Assembly: GCA_964368765.1 (NCBI GenBank)
Contig: CAYJCU010000039.1
Location: forward strand, 1-17,543
Direction of reading: 5' to 3'
Source of the DNA: JADFUS01 sp964368765
GTDB taxonomy: Bacteria; Bacteroidota; Bacteroidia; Bacteroidales; Rikenellaceae
Length of the DNA stretch: 17,543 bases
Below, one piece after another: positions 5,823 through 14,127 of the stretch. The notes below the pieces were generated by a model that had not been told where the DNA came from, ran no database searches, and saw only the letters and a list, made by a program, of their open reading frames with translations. Both the position numbers and the translations under genes were made by a program. The first letter of the stretch is position 1, and each line of letters starts with the position of its first letter.

Positions 5823-7853
5823 ATGAAAATATTTTTGACTGGATATATGGGGTGCGGAAAGAGCACTATTGGTCGCAAACTGGCTAGGTTGATGGGGTAT
5901 GATTTCATTGATTTAGACGAATATATTGAGAGTAAGTATAAAACCTCAATACCAACACTATTTTTAAAATATGGTGAGGCTAATTTTAGAACTCTTGAGC
6001 ATGAGGCACTTATAGAGTTGTGCGAAAGTGATATGAGTTATGTCCTCTCTACGGGTGGAGGAGCTCCATGTTTCTATGATAATATGCAGAGAATGAATCA
6101 GTGCGGCGAGACAATTTATATTAATTTGCCTGCTGGAATGCTTGCCAATAGATTAGAGTCATCAAAGAAACGTCGCCCTATAGTTGAGGGGAAAAGTGGT
6201 GAAGAGTTACGTGAATTTATTAAAAATAGCTTATTGGGTAGAGAACGGTACTACTATCAAGCCTCATTAGTTGTTAATGGTGGAGGTGTATCAGCTGAAG
6301 ATATTTATAATATGATAGAACTTAAAAGAGATAATATATTTGGCTATTCTCGAAGAGAGAGTAGTGAGGTTAGTGTGGGGTGTGTAAAGATAGGAGGCGA
6401 TAATCCTATTGTTATACAATCTATGGGTAACACAGATAGTAATAATATAGAGCAGTCGGTTAGTCAGGCTCTTTCGATAGAGGCTTCGGGCTCATTGATG
6501 GTACGTTTCACAGCACAGGGAGTTAGAGAGGCTGAGAGTTTAGGTGCTATTAAGCGTGAACTTGTAATGCAGGGCTCTAATGTTCCAATAATTGCAGATA
6601 TTCACTATAATCCAGAGGCGGCTTTTATTGCTGCTCAATTGGTTGATAAAGTGCGTATTAACCCAGGTAATTTTAGTAGTGAAGAGCGCATGAAAGAGCG
6701 TTTCTATAAATTATTAGATATATGTAACGAGCATAATACAGCTGTTAGGATAGGGGTTAATCACGGTTCGCTATCAAATAGAATAGTTGAGCGTTTTGGA
6801 GATACCGTTGAGGGTATGGTGGAGAGTGCTATGGAGTATCTTCGTTTGGCAAGTGGTTATGGTTTTAAAGATGTGGTTGTGTCGCTTAAATCTAGTAATA
6901 CTAAGGTTATGGTATCTGCTTATCGTGAACTATCCCGAGTGATGACTAGTGAGGCTCTTACCTATCCACTACATTTAGGGGTTACTGAGGCAGGAAATGA
7001 TATTCAGGGGCGTAGCCGTTCAGCAGTGGGTATCGGAACTCTACTCAGCGAGGGTATCGGTAGTACTATACGTGTTTCACTAACCGAAAATCCTGCTAAC
7101 GAAGCACCTTTTGCTGGATTGCTGATTGATTATGTGCAAAATAATATAGTAAATGATATTTGTGTAGAGGGTTTTGTGCAGGGTGTAAAGACAAAAAATA
7201 TATCTACCCCTTTTGTTACACAAGGTGATGATATTGATTATATTGAGGTTGATTTATTCTCAAAAGAGGAGGCATTAACAACCCCAAAAGATGTTGTAGT
7301 TGTTAATGAGTCATCGTTTCATAGGCGTAGGGTAACAGTTGAGTGGCTGAGTGATAGATGTGCGGGTAAGAGTGTAGTATTAAAAAGAGAGTATAATCTA
7401 GAGAGAGACCCATTTATTGTGGCACTTGGTGTTGATTTAGGAGCACTGCTATTTGATGGGTTTATTGATGGTGTGTGGGTTGTGAATAGACTATTATCAC
7501 AAGAAGAGTGTGATGTTATTACACTTGATGTGCTACAAGCTACAAGGCGCAGAATATCGTCGCCTGAGTATATTTCGTGCCCTAGCTGTGGTAGAACACT
7601 CTATGATATAGAGCGTGTTTTGCATGAGGTTAAAGAGCGCACTAAGGGGTTAAAAAATATAAAACTTGCTGTTATGGGGTGTATTGTCAATGGTCCTGGA
7701 GAGATGGCAGATGCCGATTATGGTTATGTAGGGGCAGGAAGAGGTAAAGTGGCACTATACCATAAAGGAGAGGTGTATAAGAGAGATATAGATGAGAGTG
7801 TAGCAATAGACGAGTTAATAGAGCTACTAAAAATAAATAATGAGTTTAAATGA
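5823..7853 (+). CDS. aroK-ispG: shikimate kinase-IspG fusion protein
   Basis: One uninterrupted frame of 676 residues joins two enzymes. Residues 1 to ~168 are a complete shikimate kinase: P-loop GYMGCGKST (7-15), DLDEYIE, GEANFRTLEHEA, STGGGAP and the lid region KKRRPIVEG. Residues ~170-676 are 4-hydroxy-3-methylbut-2-enyl diphosphate synthase of the MEP isoprenoid pathway: IVIQSMGNT, FTAQGVREAE, ADIHYNPEAA, VRINPGNF, then an inserted domain (~430-575), then CPSCGRT (C586, C589) and MGCIVNGPGE (C620, E627), the [4Fe-4S] ligands. The inserted domain is present, as in plant and Bacteroidota IspG, but looks about 100 residues shorter than usual. An internal ATG at 6312 (Met164) sits where a free IspG would start, so a separate IspG could also be made, though no good SD precedes it. 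The next gene overlaps by ATGA. Confidence 0.92.
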   Translation: MKIFLTGYMGCGKSTIGRKLARLMGYDFIDLDEYIESKYKTSIPTLFLKYGEANFRTLEHEALIELCESDMSYVLSTGGGAPCFYDNMQRMNQCGETIYINLPAGMLANRLESSKKRRPIVEGKSGEELREFIKNSLLGRERYYYQASLVVNGGGVSAEDIYNMIELKRDNIFGYSRRESSEVSVGCVKIGGDNPIVIQSMGNTDSNNIEQSVSQALSIEASGSLMVRFTAQGVREAESLGAIKRELVMQGSNVPIIADIHYNPEAAFIAAQLVDKVRINPGNFSSEERMKERFYKLLDICNEHNTAVRIGVNHGSLSNRIVERFGDTVEGMVESAMEYLRLASGYGFKDVVVSLKSSNTKVMVSAYRELSRVMTSEALTYPLHLGVTEAGNDIQGRSRSAVGIGTLLSEGIGSTIRVSLTENPANEAPFAGLLIDYVQNNIVNDICVEGFVQGVKTKNISTPFVTQGDDIDYIEVDLFSKEEALTTPKDVVVVNESSFHRRRVTVEWLSDRCAGKSVVLKREYNLERDPFIVALGVDLGALLFDGFIDGVWVVNRLLSQEECDVITLDVLQATRRRISSPEYISCPSCGRTLYDIERVLHEVKERTKGLKNIKLAVMGCIVNGPGEMADADYGYVGAGRGKVALYHKGEVYKRDIDESVAIDELIELLKINNEFK

Positions 7854-8467
7854 TACTACTACCAACAGTTTATTTCGGGAATATAGAGTATTATCGTCAT
7901 CTGATTAGTGGCGATAGAGTAGTTATAGAGCAGTGGGAACACTTTCCTAAACAGACATACAGAAATAGGGCTATTATAATGAGTGCTAATGGAGTAATAC
8001 CAATTATAGTACCCTTGAGTAGGAGTCGTGGAGGTAAGTGTTACACCAAAGATATAGAGATTGATTACTCAATGGAGTGGCAACGTAATGCGTGGCGTGC
8101 TATTGTGTCGTCATATCGTAACTCTGCATATTTTGATCACTATGAAGAGGTTATTAAGCCTATATTTGAGCGTCGTTACACTACATTGATTGAGATGAAT
8201 AGCGATATACTCAATATAACGTGTGGGATATTGGGTGTGAATGTTGATATTGATTATAGTGCTGAATATCTGTTGAATAGAGAGCTAGATAGCGATATTT
8301 TAGATTTAAGAGATAACTTCACCCCTAAAAGAGAGAGCGAGTCGAAGTTTAAAGAGTATTATCAGGTGTTTTCAGACAGAGAGCCCTTTGTAAAAAATAT
8401 ATCAATATTAGATTTGATATTTTGCGAGGGGGGGAGTTATGCAAAAGATTATATTGGTGAGCCTTAA
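7850..8467 (+). CDS. WbqC-family protein
   Basis: This 205-residue soluble protein is recognised by LPTVYFGNIEYYRHLI at the start, then KQTYRNRAIIMSANG, PIIVPLSRSRGGK, and the WQRNAWRAIVSSYRNSAYFDHY block with a following FERR. This pattern is the WbqC family, named from an O-antigen cluster and widespread in Bacteroidota, but its biochemical role is not established. It starts within the stop of aroK-ispG (ATGA, 4-base overlap), so translation is probably coupled. No signal peptide or membrane segment is visible. A hydrophilic tail ends at GEP. Confidence 0.8.
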   Translation: MILLPTVYFGNIEYYRHLISGDRVVIEQWEHFPKQTYRNRAIIMSANGVIPIIVPLSRSRGGKCYTKDIEIDYSMEWQRNAWRAIVSSYRNSAYFDHYEEVIKPIFERRYTTLIEMNSDILNITCGILGVNVDIDYSAEYLLNRELDSDILDLRDNFTPKRESESKFKEYYQVFSDREPFVKNISILDLIFCEGGSYAKDYIGEP

Positions 8468-8477
8468 AAATGGGGGT

Positions 8478-8489
8478 TAAGAATTCTTA
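8478..8489. repeat. 12-bp perfect palindrome after the WbqC gene
   Basis: TAAGAATTCTTA is a perfect palindrome 10 bases after the stop codon. It has no T-run, so it is not a convincing terminator, and an operator is possible. The rest of the gap up to 8587 holds only a repeated TAGGTTCT (8507-8514, 8570-8577) and no TAnnTTTG box. Confidence 0.3.
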
Positions 8490-8587
8490 GCAAAAACAAA
8501 ATATAATAGGTTCTAATTGTTAAGTTAGATTAGTTATAAATCATTAAAAATCAATAAATTAAACCTTTTTAGGTTCTGGTATATATT

Positions 8588-9175
8588 ATGATTAGAAGAG
8601 TGTTAAATAATTTTGTTAGTATATTGCGTGATAAATTGTTACCTAAAAGGGATAGCGATTATATCTATTGTTTTAAATGGAGTGGTTTTGTGAAACTATT
8701 TACCATTTCTATGTTACTGATTTTTGGTGGTATAGTGGCTTATGCTTTTATCACTATTAATAACCCGTATTATGGTATCTGTTGTGCTGTGTTGGCTATA
8801 TGTGTAACTCTCCTAGGGCTTATTTCTGCCCCTTTAGCTATTCATATTGATAGTGCTAAGATAGAGATACATGGCGTTTTAGATGTAGTAACCATACCTT
8901 TCTCGGCTATTAAAAGTGTGAAACATATTTCAAATAGAAGTGCTTATGGTATAGTGCCAATAATTGCCACTTTTGGATTTATGGGTTATTACGGTTTGTG
9001 TATCGATATAAGAGGTAAAAGATTAGTTAAGATATTTAGTAGCGAGAAAAAAAATCTTATCATAATGGAGTGTAAAGATGGACGAAGTTACCTAATTAGT
9101 GCTACAAATTATGACGAGATAGTTAAAATTATCTCCCAGAAGATTGATACTAAATTACAAGTAAAAAAAATATAA
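8588..9175 (+). CDS. small membrane protein with probable PH-like domain
   Basis: The protein has 195 residues. After a basic N-terminal stretch come two hydrophobic helices (about residues 33-53 and 58-82), the second ending near GLISAPLAIHID. The C-terminal part is a beta-rich region (KIEIHGVLDVVTIPFSAIKSVKHI, then GLCIDIRGKRLVKIF, NLIIMECKDGRSYLISAT) ending in an amphipathic helix (NYDEIVKIISQKI). Two membrane helices followed by this pattern of strands and a final helix is typical of bacterial PH-domain (DUF304/bPH-like) proteins. That is a judgement by pattern, not a clear match. Function is unknown. It stands alone between two transcription units. Confidence 0.6.
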   Translation: MIRRVLNNFVSILRDKLLPKRDSDYIYCFKWSGFVKLFTISMLLIFGGIVAYAFITINNPYYGICCAVLAICVTLLGLISAPLAIHIDSAKIEIHGVLDVVTIPFSAIKSVKHISNRSAYGIVPIIATFGFMGYYGLCIDIRGKRLVKIFSSEKKNLIIMECKDGRSYLISATNYDEIVKIISQKIDTKLQVKKI

Positions 9176-9178
9176 TTT

Positions 9179-9212
9179 TTTGTTATGTTTTAGATTATTT
9201 TCGCTATCTTTG
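9179..9212 (+). promoter_or_regulatory. promoter of the DUF3127-purH unit
   Basis: TATCTTTG at 9205-9212 is an exact match to the Bacteroidota -7 box, with TTTG at 9179-9182 as the -33 box and a 22-base spacer. It is the best-looking promoter in the window. Transcription would start near 9219, giving a ~90-base leader. Confidence 0.7.
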
Positions 9213-9234
9213 CGCTAAGTAAGATAGGGTATAG

Positions 9235-9267
9235 CTAGGTAGAGGTTGATAATTTATCTCTGCCTAG
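9235..9267 (+). other. leader hairpin before the DUF3127 gene
   Basis: CTAGGTAGAG (9235-9244) pairs with CTCTGCCTAG (9258-9267) over 10 bp including one G-U pair, around a 13-base loop, about 16 bases after the predicted transcription start. No T-run follows, so it is not a terminator. It could stabilise the transcript or bind a regulator. It does not match a known purine riboswitch. Confidence 0.45.
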
Positions 9268-9309
9268 GTATTGTTATAATAATCAAATAGATACAAAATA
9301 CAAAATATT

Positions 9310-9666
9310 ATGGAGCTAGAAGGAAGGGTTGTTTCAATCTTAGCATTGGAAGGAGGTACCTCAGCTAAAGGAAGCTGGAAAAAGCAGAGTGTGATAATTG
9401 AAACACTAACTGATTACCCTAAAAAAGTGTGTATAACGGTTTGGGGAGATAAAACAGCATCTCTCAACTCTTTACATGCAGGCGATATAGTCTCTATGTC
9501 TGTTGAACTAGAGTCAAGAGAGTTTAACGGTAAGTGGTACACAGATGTGAGAGCTTATCGTATTGAGGGTAGACAAGAGAGTGTTAATAATATAGACACT
9601 CCACCGATGCCGTCGCAGGATGATTTTGATGCTCTATACTCTTCAGAAGAGGATATGGTTTTTTAA
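9310..9666 (+). CDS. DUF3127 domain protein
   Basis: This 118-residue protein starts MELEGRVVSILALEGGTSAKG and continues with SWKKQSVIIET, KVCITVWGD, LHAGDIVSMSVELESREFNGKWYTDVRAYRIE, then an acidic tail ending SSEEDMVF. The first ~90 residues have the small beta-barrel pattern of the DUF3127 family, common in Bacteroidota and OB-fold-like. The acidic, aromatic-ended tail recalls single-stranded DNA-binding proteins. A nucleic-acid role is therefore plausible but not shown. It is the first gene after a clear promoter and precedes purH by 24 bases. Confidence 0.8.
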   Translation: MELEGRVVSILALEGGTSAKGSWKKQSVIIETLTDYPKKVCITVWGDKTASLNSLHAGDIVSMSVELESREFNGKWYTDVRAYRIEGRQESVNNIDTPPMPSQDDFDALYSSEEDMVF

Positions 9667-9690
9667 AGAAAAATATAAAAAAATATAGAT

Positions 9691-11211
9691 ATGAAAAAGA
9701 TTAAAAGTGCGCTTATCTCAGTATTCTATAAAGATGGTTTAGATGAGATAATTAAGATATTAGCAGCAAATGGTGTAGAGATGTACTCAACAGGTGGTAC
9801 GCTTGATTTTATTGAGCAACTAGGTTATAGTGCTACGCCGGTTGAGGATTTAACATCATATCCATCAATTTTAGGTGGAAGGGTTAAAACACTTCACCCA
9901 AAGGTGTTTGGAGGTATATTAGCTCGTCGTGATAATGAGACAGATGGAGTACAATTAGAGCAGTATGAGATTCCTGAGATTGACTTAGTAATTGTTGATT
10001 TATACCCTTTTGAAGAGACTGTGGCTAGCGGTGCAGAGCATGCAGCTATCATTGAGAAAATTGATATAGGTGGCATATCGCTTATCAGAGCGGCAGCTAA
10101 GAACTATAAAGATGTTGTTATTGTATCTTCAAGAGAGCAGTATGGAGAGTTAATTGATTTACTTAATAGCCAAGAGTGTTCAACATCTATCGTTAATCGC
10201 TTAACTTTTGCAGCTAAAGCGTTTGCTGTAAGTTCTAACTATGATAGTCATATATTTAGCTATTTTAACCGCAGTGAAGAGTTACCATCGGTGCGCCTTA
10301 GCTATAATAATGGTAATACACTACGTTATGGCGAGAATCCTCATCAATCGGCATCTTTTTATGGCGATTTAGAGAAGTTGTTCACTAAGCTTAACGGGAA
10401 GGATATTTCTTATAATAATATGCTTGATATAGAGGCGGCTATAAATATAGTTTCAGAGTTCACTCTGCCTACATTTGCCATCCTTAAGCACAATAACGCT
10501 TGTGGTTTAGCGTCTCGTAGTACAATTAAGGAGGCATGGATTGATGCCCTAGCAGGAGATCCAATCTCTGCTTTTGGTGGTGTATTAATTGCTAACCGTG
10601 AGATAGATTCTCAAACGGCAGAAGAGATTAATAAACTATTCTTTGAGGTTATTCTTGCTCCATCGTATAGCGATGAGGCACTTGAAATATTACGTGGTAA
10701 GAAAAATCGTATTATACTACAACTTAACCCATACACACAACCTGAAATGCAGTTCCGCTCTATGTTAGGGGGTGTTCTTATGCAGGAGAGAGACTCTAAA
10801 GTGGGTGGTATTGATACAGAGCTTGTTCAGGCAACTGTGAAGGGTATTACTGAGGTTCAGAATGATGATTTGATTTTTGCAAATAAGATAGTTAAGCACT
10901 CGAAGAGTAACGCTATTGTTCTAGTGAAAGATGGAATGTTACTAGCAAGTGGTATAGGTCAGACATCAAGAGTAGATGCACTTATGCAGGCAATTGAAAA
11001 GGCTAAATCATTTGAGCACTCTTTAGAGGGGGCTGTTTTAGCTTCTGATGCTTTCTTCCCGTTTGCTGATTGTGTTGAGATAGCTCATAAGGCAGGTATT
11101 GTTGCATTTATCCAACCTGGAGGTTCTATTAACGATAAACTTTCGGTAGAGTATTGCGATAATAACGGTTTAGCAATGGTTCTTACATCATTACGCCACT
11201 TTAAACATTAA
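9691..11211 (+). CDS. purH: bifunctional AICAR transformylase / IMP cyclohydrolase
   Basis: PurH performs the last two steps of IMP synthesis: formylation of AICAR with 10-formyltetrahydrofolate, then ring closure. At 506 residues it is full length. The N-terminal cyclohydrolase domain shows STGGTLDFIEQLG, GGRVKTLHPKVFGGIL and DLVIVDLYPFEET. The C-terminal transformylase domain shows NGKDISYNNMLDIEAA, the catalytic K266-H267 in KHNNACG, DPISAFGGV, ASDAFFPFADCVE, and the conserved end QPGGSINDKLSVEYCDNN. It probably shares the promoter at 9179-9212 with the DUF3127 gene. No PurR-type operator is evident. Confidence 0.96.
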   Translation: MKKIKSALISVFYKDGLDEIIKILAANGVEMYSTGGTLDFIEQLGYSATPVEDLTSYPSILGGRVKTLHPKVFGGILARRDNETDGVQLEQYEIPEIDLVIVDLYPFEETVASGAEHAAIIEKIDIGGISLIRAAAKNYKDVVIVSSREQYGELIDLLNSQECSTSIVNRLTFAAKAFAVSSNYDSHIFSYFNRSEELPSVRLSYNNGNTLRYGENPHQSASFYGDLEKLFTKLNGKDISYNNMLDIEAAINIVSEFTLPTFAILKHNNACGLASRSTIKEAWIDALAGDPISAFGGVLIANREIDSQTAEEINKLFFEVILAPSYSDEALEILRGKKNRIILQLNPYTQPEMQFRSMLGGVLMQERDSKVGGIDTELVQATVKGITEVQNDDLIFANKIVKHSKSNAIVLVKDGMLLASGIGQTSRVDALMQAIEKAKSFEHSLEGAVLASDAFFPFADCVEIAHKAGIVAFIQPGGSINDKLSVEYCDNNGLAMVLTSLRHFKH

Positions 11212-11221
11212 TATTAGTTTG

Positions 11222-11273
11222 GTTCTGAAAAATTAAACAGAAATTTCAAATTGAAGAAAACAATTTTTAGAAC
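11222..11273. repeat. inverted repeat between purH and mreB
   Basis: GTTCT-G-AAAAATT (11222-11234) pairs with AATTTTT-AGAAC (11262-11273) as a 12-bp stem with one bulged G, around a 27-base AT-rich loop. It occupies most of the 89-base gap. It may be an RNA processing or weak termination site, or part of the mreB leader. No exact TAnnTTTG promoter is seen in this gap. Confidence 0.35.
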
Positions 11274-11300
11274 TTACCATAACGATAAAAAAATATAATT

Positions 11301-12320
11301 ATGGGGTTATTCTCATTATTCAGCCAAGATATTGCGATGGATCTTGGAACTGCAAATATTATTATTATACATAATGATAAAATAGTCATCGACGAACCAT
11401 CTGTGATAGCTATTGATGCTAAGACAGGTAAGCTTATTGCTACTGGAGAGCAGGCAAGAAGGATGCAAGGTAGAACGCACGAAAATATTAAGACTATTCG
11501 CCCATTGAAAGATGGCGTTATTGCTGATTTTAATGCAGCAGAGATGATGATAAAAAATATGATTAAGCGTACTGTGTCGCAAGGTCTATTTGCTCCGTCG
11601 CTTAAGATAGTAATTTGTATTCCGTCAGGCTCAACCGATGTTGAGATGCGTGCTGTGAGAGACTCTGCAGAGCATGCAGGAGGACGTGATATATATACAA
11701 TATACGAACCTATGGCAGCTGCCTTAGGTATCGGTATTGATGTAGAGGCACCAGGTGGAAATATGGTTGTTGATATAGGGGGTGGTACCTCTGAAATAGC
11801 GGTTATATCTTTAGGTGGTATTGTTTGTTGTGAGAGTATCAATATTGCTGGAGATGTATTTACAGAGGATATTCAATCATATATCCGCCAGCAATATAAT
11901 ATACGTGTAGGAGAGCAGACAGCTGAGAATATAAAAATACACGTAGGTGCGGCTATTGATGAGTTAGACTCTCCACCAGAGGATTTTCATTTTGTTGGTC
12001 ATAACATACTTGATTCTAAGCCTAATGAGATAGCTATATCATATAAAGAGGTGGCTTATGCTCTTGATAAGTCGTTAGTTAAGCTTGATAATGCGATTAT
12101 CAAAGTGCTTGAGCGCACACCACCTGAACTATATTCTGATATAGTTAGAAATGGTATCTATGTTACTGGGGGAGGAGCACTTCTTCGTGGACTTGATAAG
12201 CGTTTAAGCCAAAAGACAAATCTAAATTTTGTTATTGCTGATGATCCACTTCGTTCAGTAGCAAAAGGAACTGGTTTAGCATTAAAAAATATTGGTAAAT
12301 TCTCATTCCTGCGTAAGTAA
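11301..12320 (+). CDS. mreB: rod shape-determining actin homologue MreB
   Basis: MreB forms membrane-bound filaments that guide lateral cell-wall synthesis by the PBP2-RodA complex. At 339 residues it is of normal length. It shows phosphate-1 IAMDLGTANIIII, the EPSVIAID segment, CIPSGSTDVEMRAVRDSAEHAGG, YEPMAAALGIG, phosphate-2 MVVDIGGGTSEIAVISLGG, the family's DxxI(R)xxYN block (DIQSYIRQQYNIRVGE), and YVTGGGALLRGLDK with DDPLRSVAKGTG near the end. The N-terminal LFSLFSQDIA is the likely membrane-contact end. First gene of the elongasome cluster; mreC follows after 32 bases. Confidence 0.96.
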   Translation: MGLFSLFSQDIAMDLGTANIIIIHNDKIVIDEPSVIAIDAKTGKLIATGEQARRMQGRTHENIKTIRPLKDGVIADFNAAEMMIKNMIKRTVSQGLFAPSLKIVICIPSGSTDVEMRAVRDSAEHAGGRDIYTIYEPMAAALGIGIDVEAPGGNMVVDIGGGTSEIAVISLGGIVCCESINIAGDVFTEDIQSYIRQQYNIRVGEQTAENIKIHVGAAIDELDSPPEDFHFVGHNILDSKPNEIAISYKEVAYALDKSLVKLDNAIIKVLERTPPELYSDIVRNGIYVTGGGALLRGLDKRLSQKTNLNFVIADDPLRSVAKGTGLALKNIGKFSFLRK

Positions 12321-12352
12321 GGTACATGGAGAGAGAGGAGTATTAATCTCAG

Positions 12353-13300
12353 ATGAATAGATTATTTAGATTTATAAGCAAAATATATTTATTGATAATT
12401 TTTCTGTTGCTGGAGGTATTAGCTTTTAATATCTACAGCAACAGTTCGCCATATATACGTGGTGAGCATCATCATCTCTCAAACACTCTTAAATTATCTA
12501 TACATAATAGGGTGTCAAGTATTAAAGATTATTTTAGACTTGATATGACTAACGATTCTCTAGCTCAAATAAACACAGAGTTAAGAGAGAGGCTTACTCT
12601 TATGACAGAATTAAATATGATATTGTTATATGATGAGAGTAGACCTAAAATAGATACGGCTGCATATATAGAGGCGAGGTTAGCCGATACGATAGTGGTA
12701 GATTCAATAACCAATATGCCCATTGATACCATAACCCTAAACAGAGATTCTGTGATAAAAGAGGCGCTTAAATCTCTTGATAGAGAGCACTATGTTTTAG
12801 CAAAGGTAGAGAATAACTCAGTATCTAGGCGTAAAAATTTTATCACTCTTAATAAGGGCTCATTAGATGGTATTGCTATTAACTATCCCGTTGTTAGTGG
12901 CAGTAGTGTTGTTGGGTATATTGTTGCTGTGAGAGATAATTATAGTGTGGCAATGAGTCTTCTTAATACCGACTTTAAGAGTAGCGGTATGTTAAAGAAG
13001 AATGGTTCTCTATGCTCTATTACATGGGATGGAGAGCGCAGTGATAAGATCAGCTACTCTGGTATCTCTATGTATAGTGGTATCGAGGTGGGGGATACAA
13101 TAACAACAACAGGTTTCTCCTCTTTCTTCACTGCTGGTAAGGTGTTAGGTGTTGTTGAGAGTATGGAGCTAAAAGAGCAGATATATTATGCTGGGACAAT
13201 ACGTCCCATAATTAATTTTGATCGCTTACGTTATCTTGATATTATCATACCTGATAATTTAGAGGAACGTTTCGAAATTGAAAATAGTATTAACGAATAA
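12353..13300 (+). CDS. mreC: rod shape-determining protein MreC
   Basis: MreC is the periplasmic scaffold and activator of the PBP2-RodA elongasome. This 315-residue form has one N-terminal membrane helix (about residues 9-26), a predicted coiled coil (about 62-90, SLAQINTELRERLTLMTEL), then the beta-barrel domain. The barrel region shows FITLNKGSLDGIAINYPVVSGSSVVGYI, the GV-type repeats, and the later VGDTITTTGFSSFFTAGKVLG typical of the family. The segment around residues 98-130 (DTAAYIEARLADTIVVDS...) is an extra linker rich in Asp and Thr. Gene order between mreB and mreD confirms the call. Confidence 0.92.
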   Translation: MNRLFRFISKIYLLIIFLLLEVLAFNIYSNSSPYIRGEHHHLSNTLKLSIHNRVSSIKDYFRLDMTNDSLAQINTELRERLTLMTELNMILLYDESRPKIDTAAYIEARLADTIVVDSITNMPIDTITLNRDSVIKEALKSLDREHYVLAKVENNSVSRRKNFITLNKGSLDGIAINYPVVSGSSVVGYIVAVRDNYSVAMSLLNTDFKSSGMLKKNGSLCSITWDGERSDKISYSGISMYSGIEVGDTITTTGFSSFFTAGKVLGVVESMELKEQIYYAGTIRPIINFDRLRYLDIIIPDNLEERFEIENSINE

Positions 13301-13314
13301 TATAGTGAGTTTAG

Positions 13315-13851
13315 ATGTATGTAAGTAGTCATAACGTTGATTATAAGAGGCACATATTGGTAATGATAATATCAATATTGTGTCAAGTGTTGGTATTCGA
13401 TGCTCTTCAGCTGTATAATCGTTATGAGATACCTCTCTACACCCTTTTTATTATTACTCTTCCTTTTAGTATAAATAGATTAGTGTTGCTGCTTATAGCT
13501 GGTGTGTATGGTGTGCTATTAGATTTGTTTATGGCAGCAGGTGGTATATACACAATGACATCGCTCTTTGTGGCTTTTGCTCGCCCAACCCTTATACGAC
13601 TTTTTTATGTGATAGAGGATAGATACGATTGGGGTGCACCTACATCAATGACAATGGGAGGCGTTAGGTATCTTCTCTATTTGATAGTGGTAGTATTCCT
13701 CTCAACGCTATTTTATAATATAGCTGAGGCATACACATTTAACTATTTTAATGTATTATTAACAGATGCTTCAGTTTCAACATTAATCACAGTACCACTT
13801 CTATACGCATCGCAAGTAATACTATTTGTTAAGAGACGTAGAAGAAATTAA
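13315..13851 (+). CDS. mreD: rod shape-determining membrane protein MreD
   Basis: This 178-residue protein has about five hydrophobic segments and little soluble sequence, as expected for MreD, a membrane partner of MreC and the elongasome. Sequence conservation is low in this family, so the call rests on topology, size and its place directly after mreC (14-base gap). FDALQLYNRYEIPLYTLFII fits the N-terminal part of Bacteroidota MreD. The TAA stop at 13849-13851 lies inside the 11-bp duplicated target of the mobile element that follows. Confidence 0.85.
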   Translation: MYVSSHNVDYKRHILVMIISILCQVLVFDALQLYNRYEIPLYTLFIITLPFSINRLVLLLIAGVYGVLLDLFMAAGGIYTMTSLFVAFARPTLIRLFYVIEDRYDWGAPTSMTMGGVRYLLYLIVVVFLSTLFYNIAEAYTFNYFNVLLTDASVSTLITVPLLYASQVILFVKRRRRN

Positions 13852-13852
13852 T
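13842..13852. repeat. target-site duplication, left copy (11 bp, 9/11)
   Basis: AAGAAATTAAT here and TAGAAATTAGT at 14112-14122 agree at 9 of 11 bases at exactly the element edges predicted from the 4561-4822 copy. The two mismatches suggest an older insertion than the aroC one. Confidence 0.65.
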
Positions 13853-14111
13853 TAGTAGTGTCCGGCGAACCTGAGGATTGAATTTATGCACGTCATATCT
13901 ACCCTAAAACCCACCATATAAAGTACGAGTGTACTACGCAGGTGTGTTTTAGGGCACATATAACGAACCTAAATCCAATTTTGGGTAGACCGGGAGTGCA
14001 AGTGGTAAAAAATCAAAATTTTGTTTTTGTAAGCCCCTATAATTTTAATTATAATTAATTTTTTGTAGGATAGGTAGTTACTAGGTTTTTTGATTTTTTG
14101 CCGGACAACAA
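13853..14111. mobile_element. long MITE-like element, copy 3, between mreD and mrdA
   Basis: This 259-bp element has the same ends (TAGTAGTGTCCGG ... CCGGACAACAA) and modules as 4561-4822. By eye most bases agree, and differences cluster in the junction between the left hairpin and the T/A-rich right half. In the inner hairpin the loop changed from CGAT to GAGT while the AGTAC/GTACT stem is kept; the 14-bp stem has one mismatch here. No ORF. It splits the mreBCD genes from mrdA-rodA. A near-match to the -7 box (TAGGTTTT, 14082-14089) with TTTG at 14062-14065 upstream could give mrdA a promoter of its own. Confidence 0.85.
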
Positions 14112-14122
14112 TAGAAATTAGT
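14112..14122. repeat. target-site duplication, right copy (11 bp, 9/11)
   Basis: TAGAAATTAGT is the partner of 13842-13852. It ends 5 bases before the mrdA start codon, so as at aroC the initiation region is duplicated target sequence. Confidence 0.65.
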
Positions 14123-14127
14123 AACTG

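Noticed and set aside
5555..5908. 117-codon open frame on the minus strand across the aroC end
   Set aside because: It is antisense to conserved AroC and shikimate kinase motifs and shows no recognisable family.
11267..11842. 191-codon open frame on the minus strand
   Set aside because: It lies opposite mreB, which has full family motifs on the plus strand; the antisense translation is low-complexity Ile/Ser/Pro-rich.
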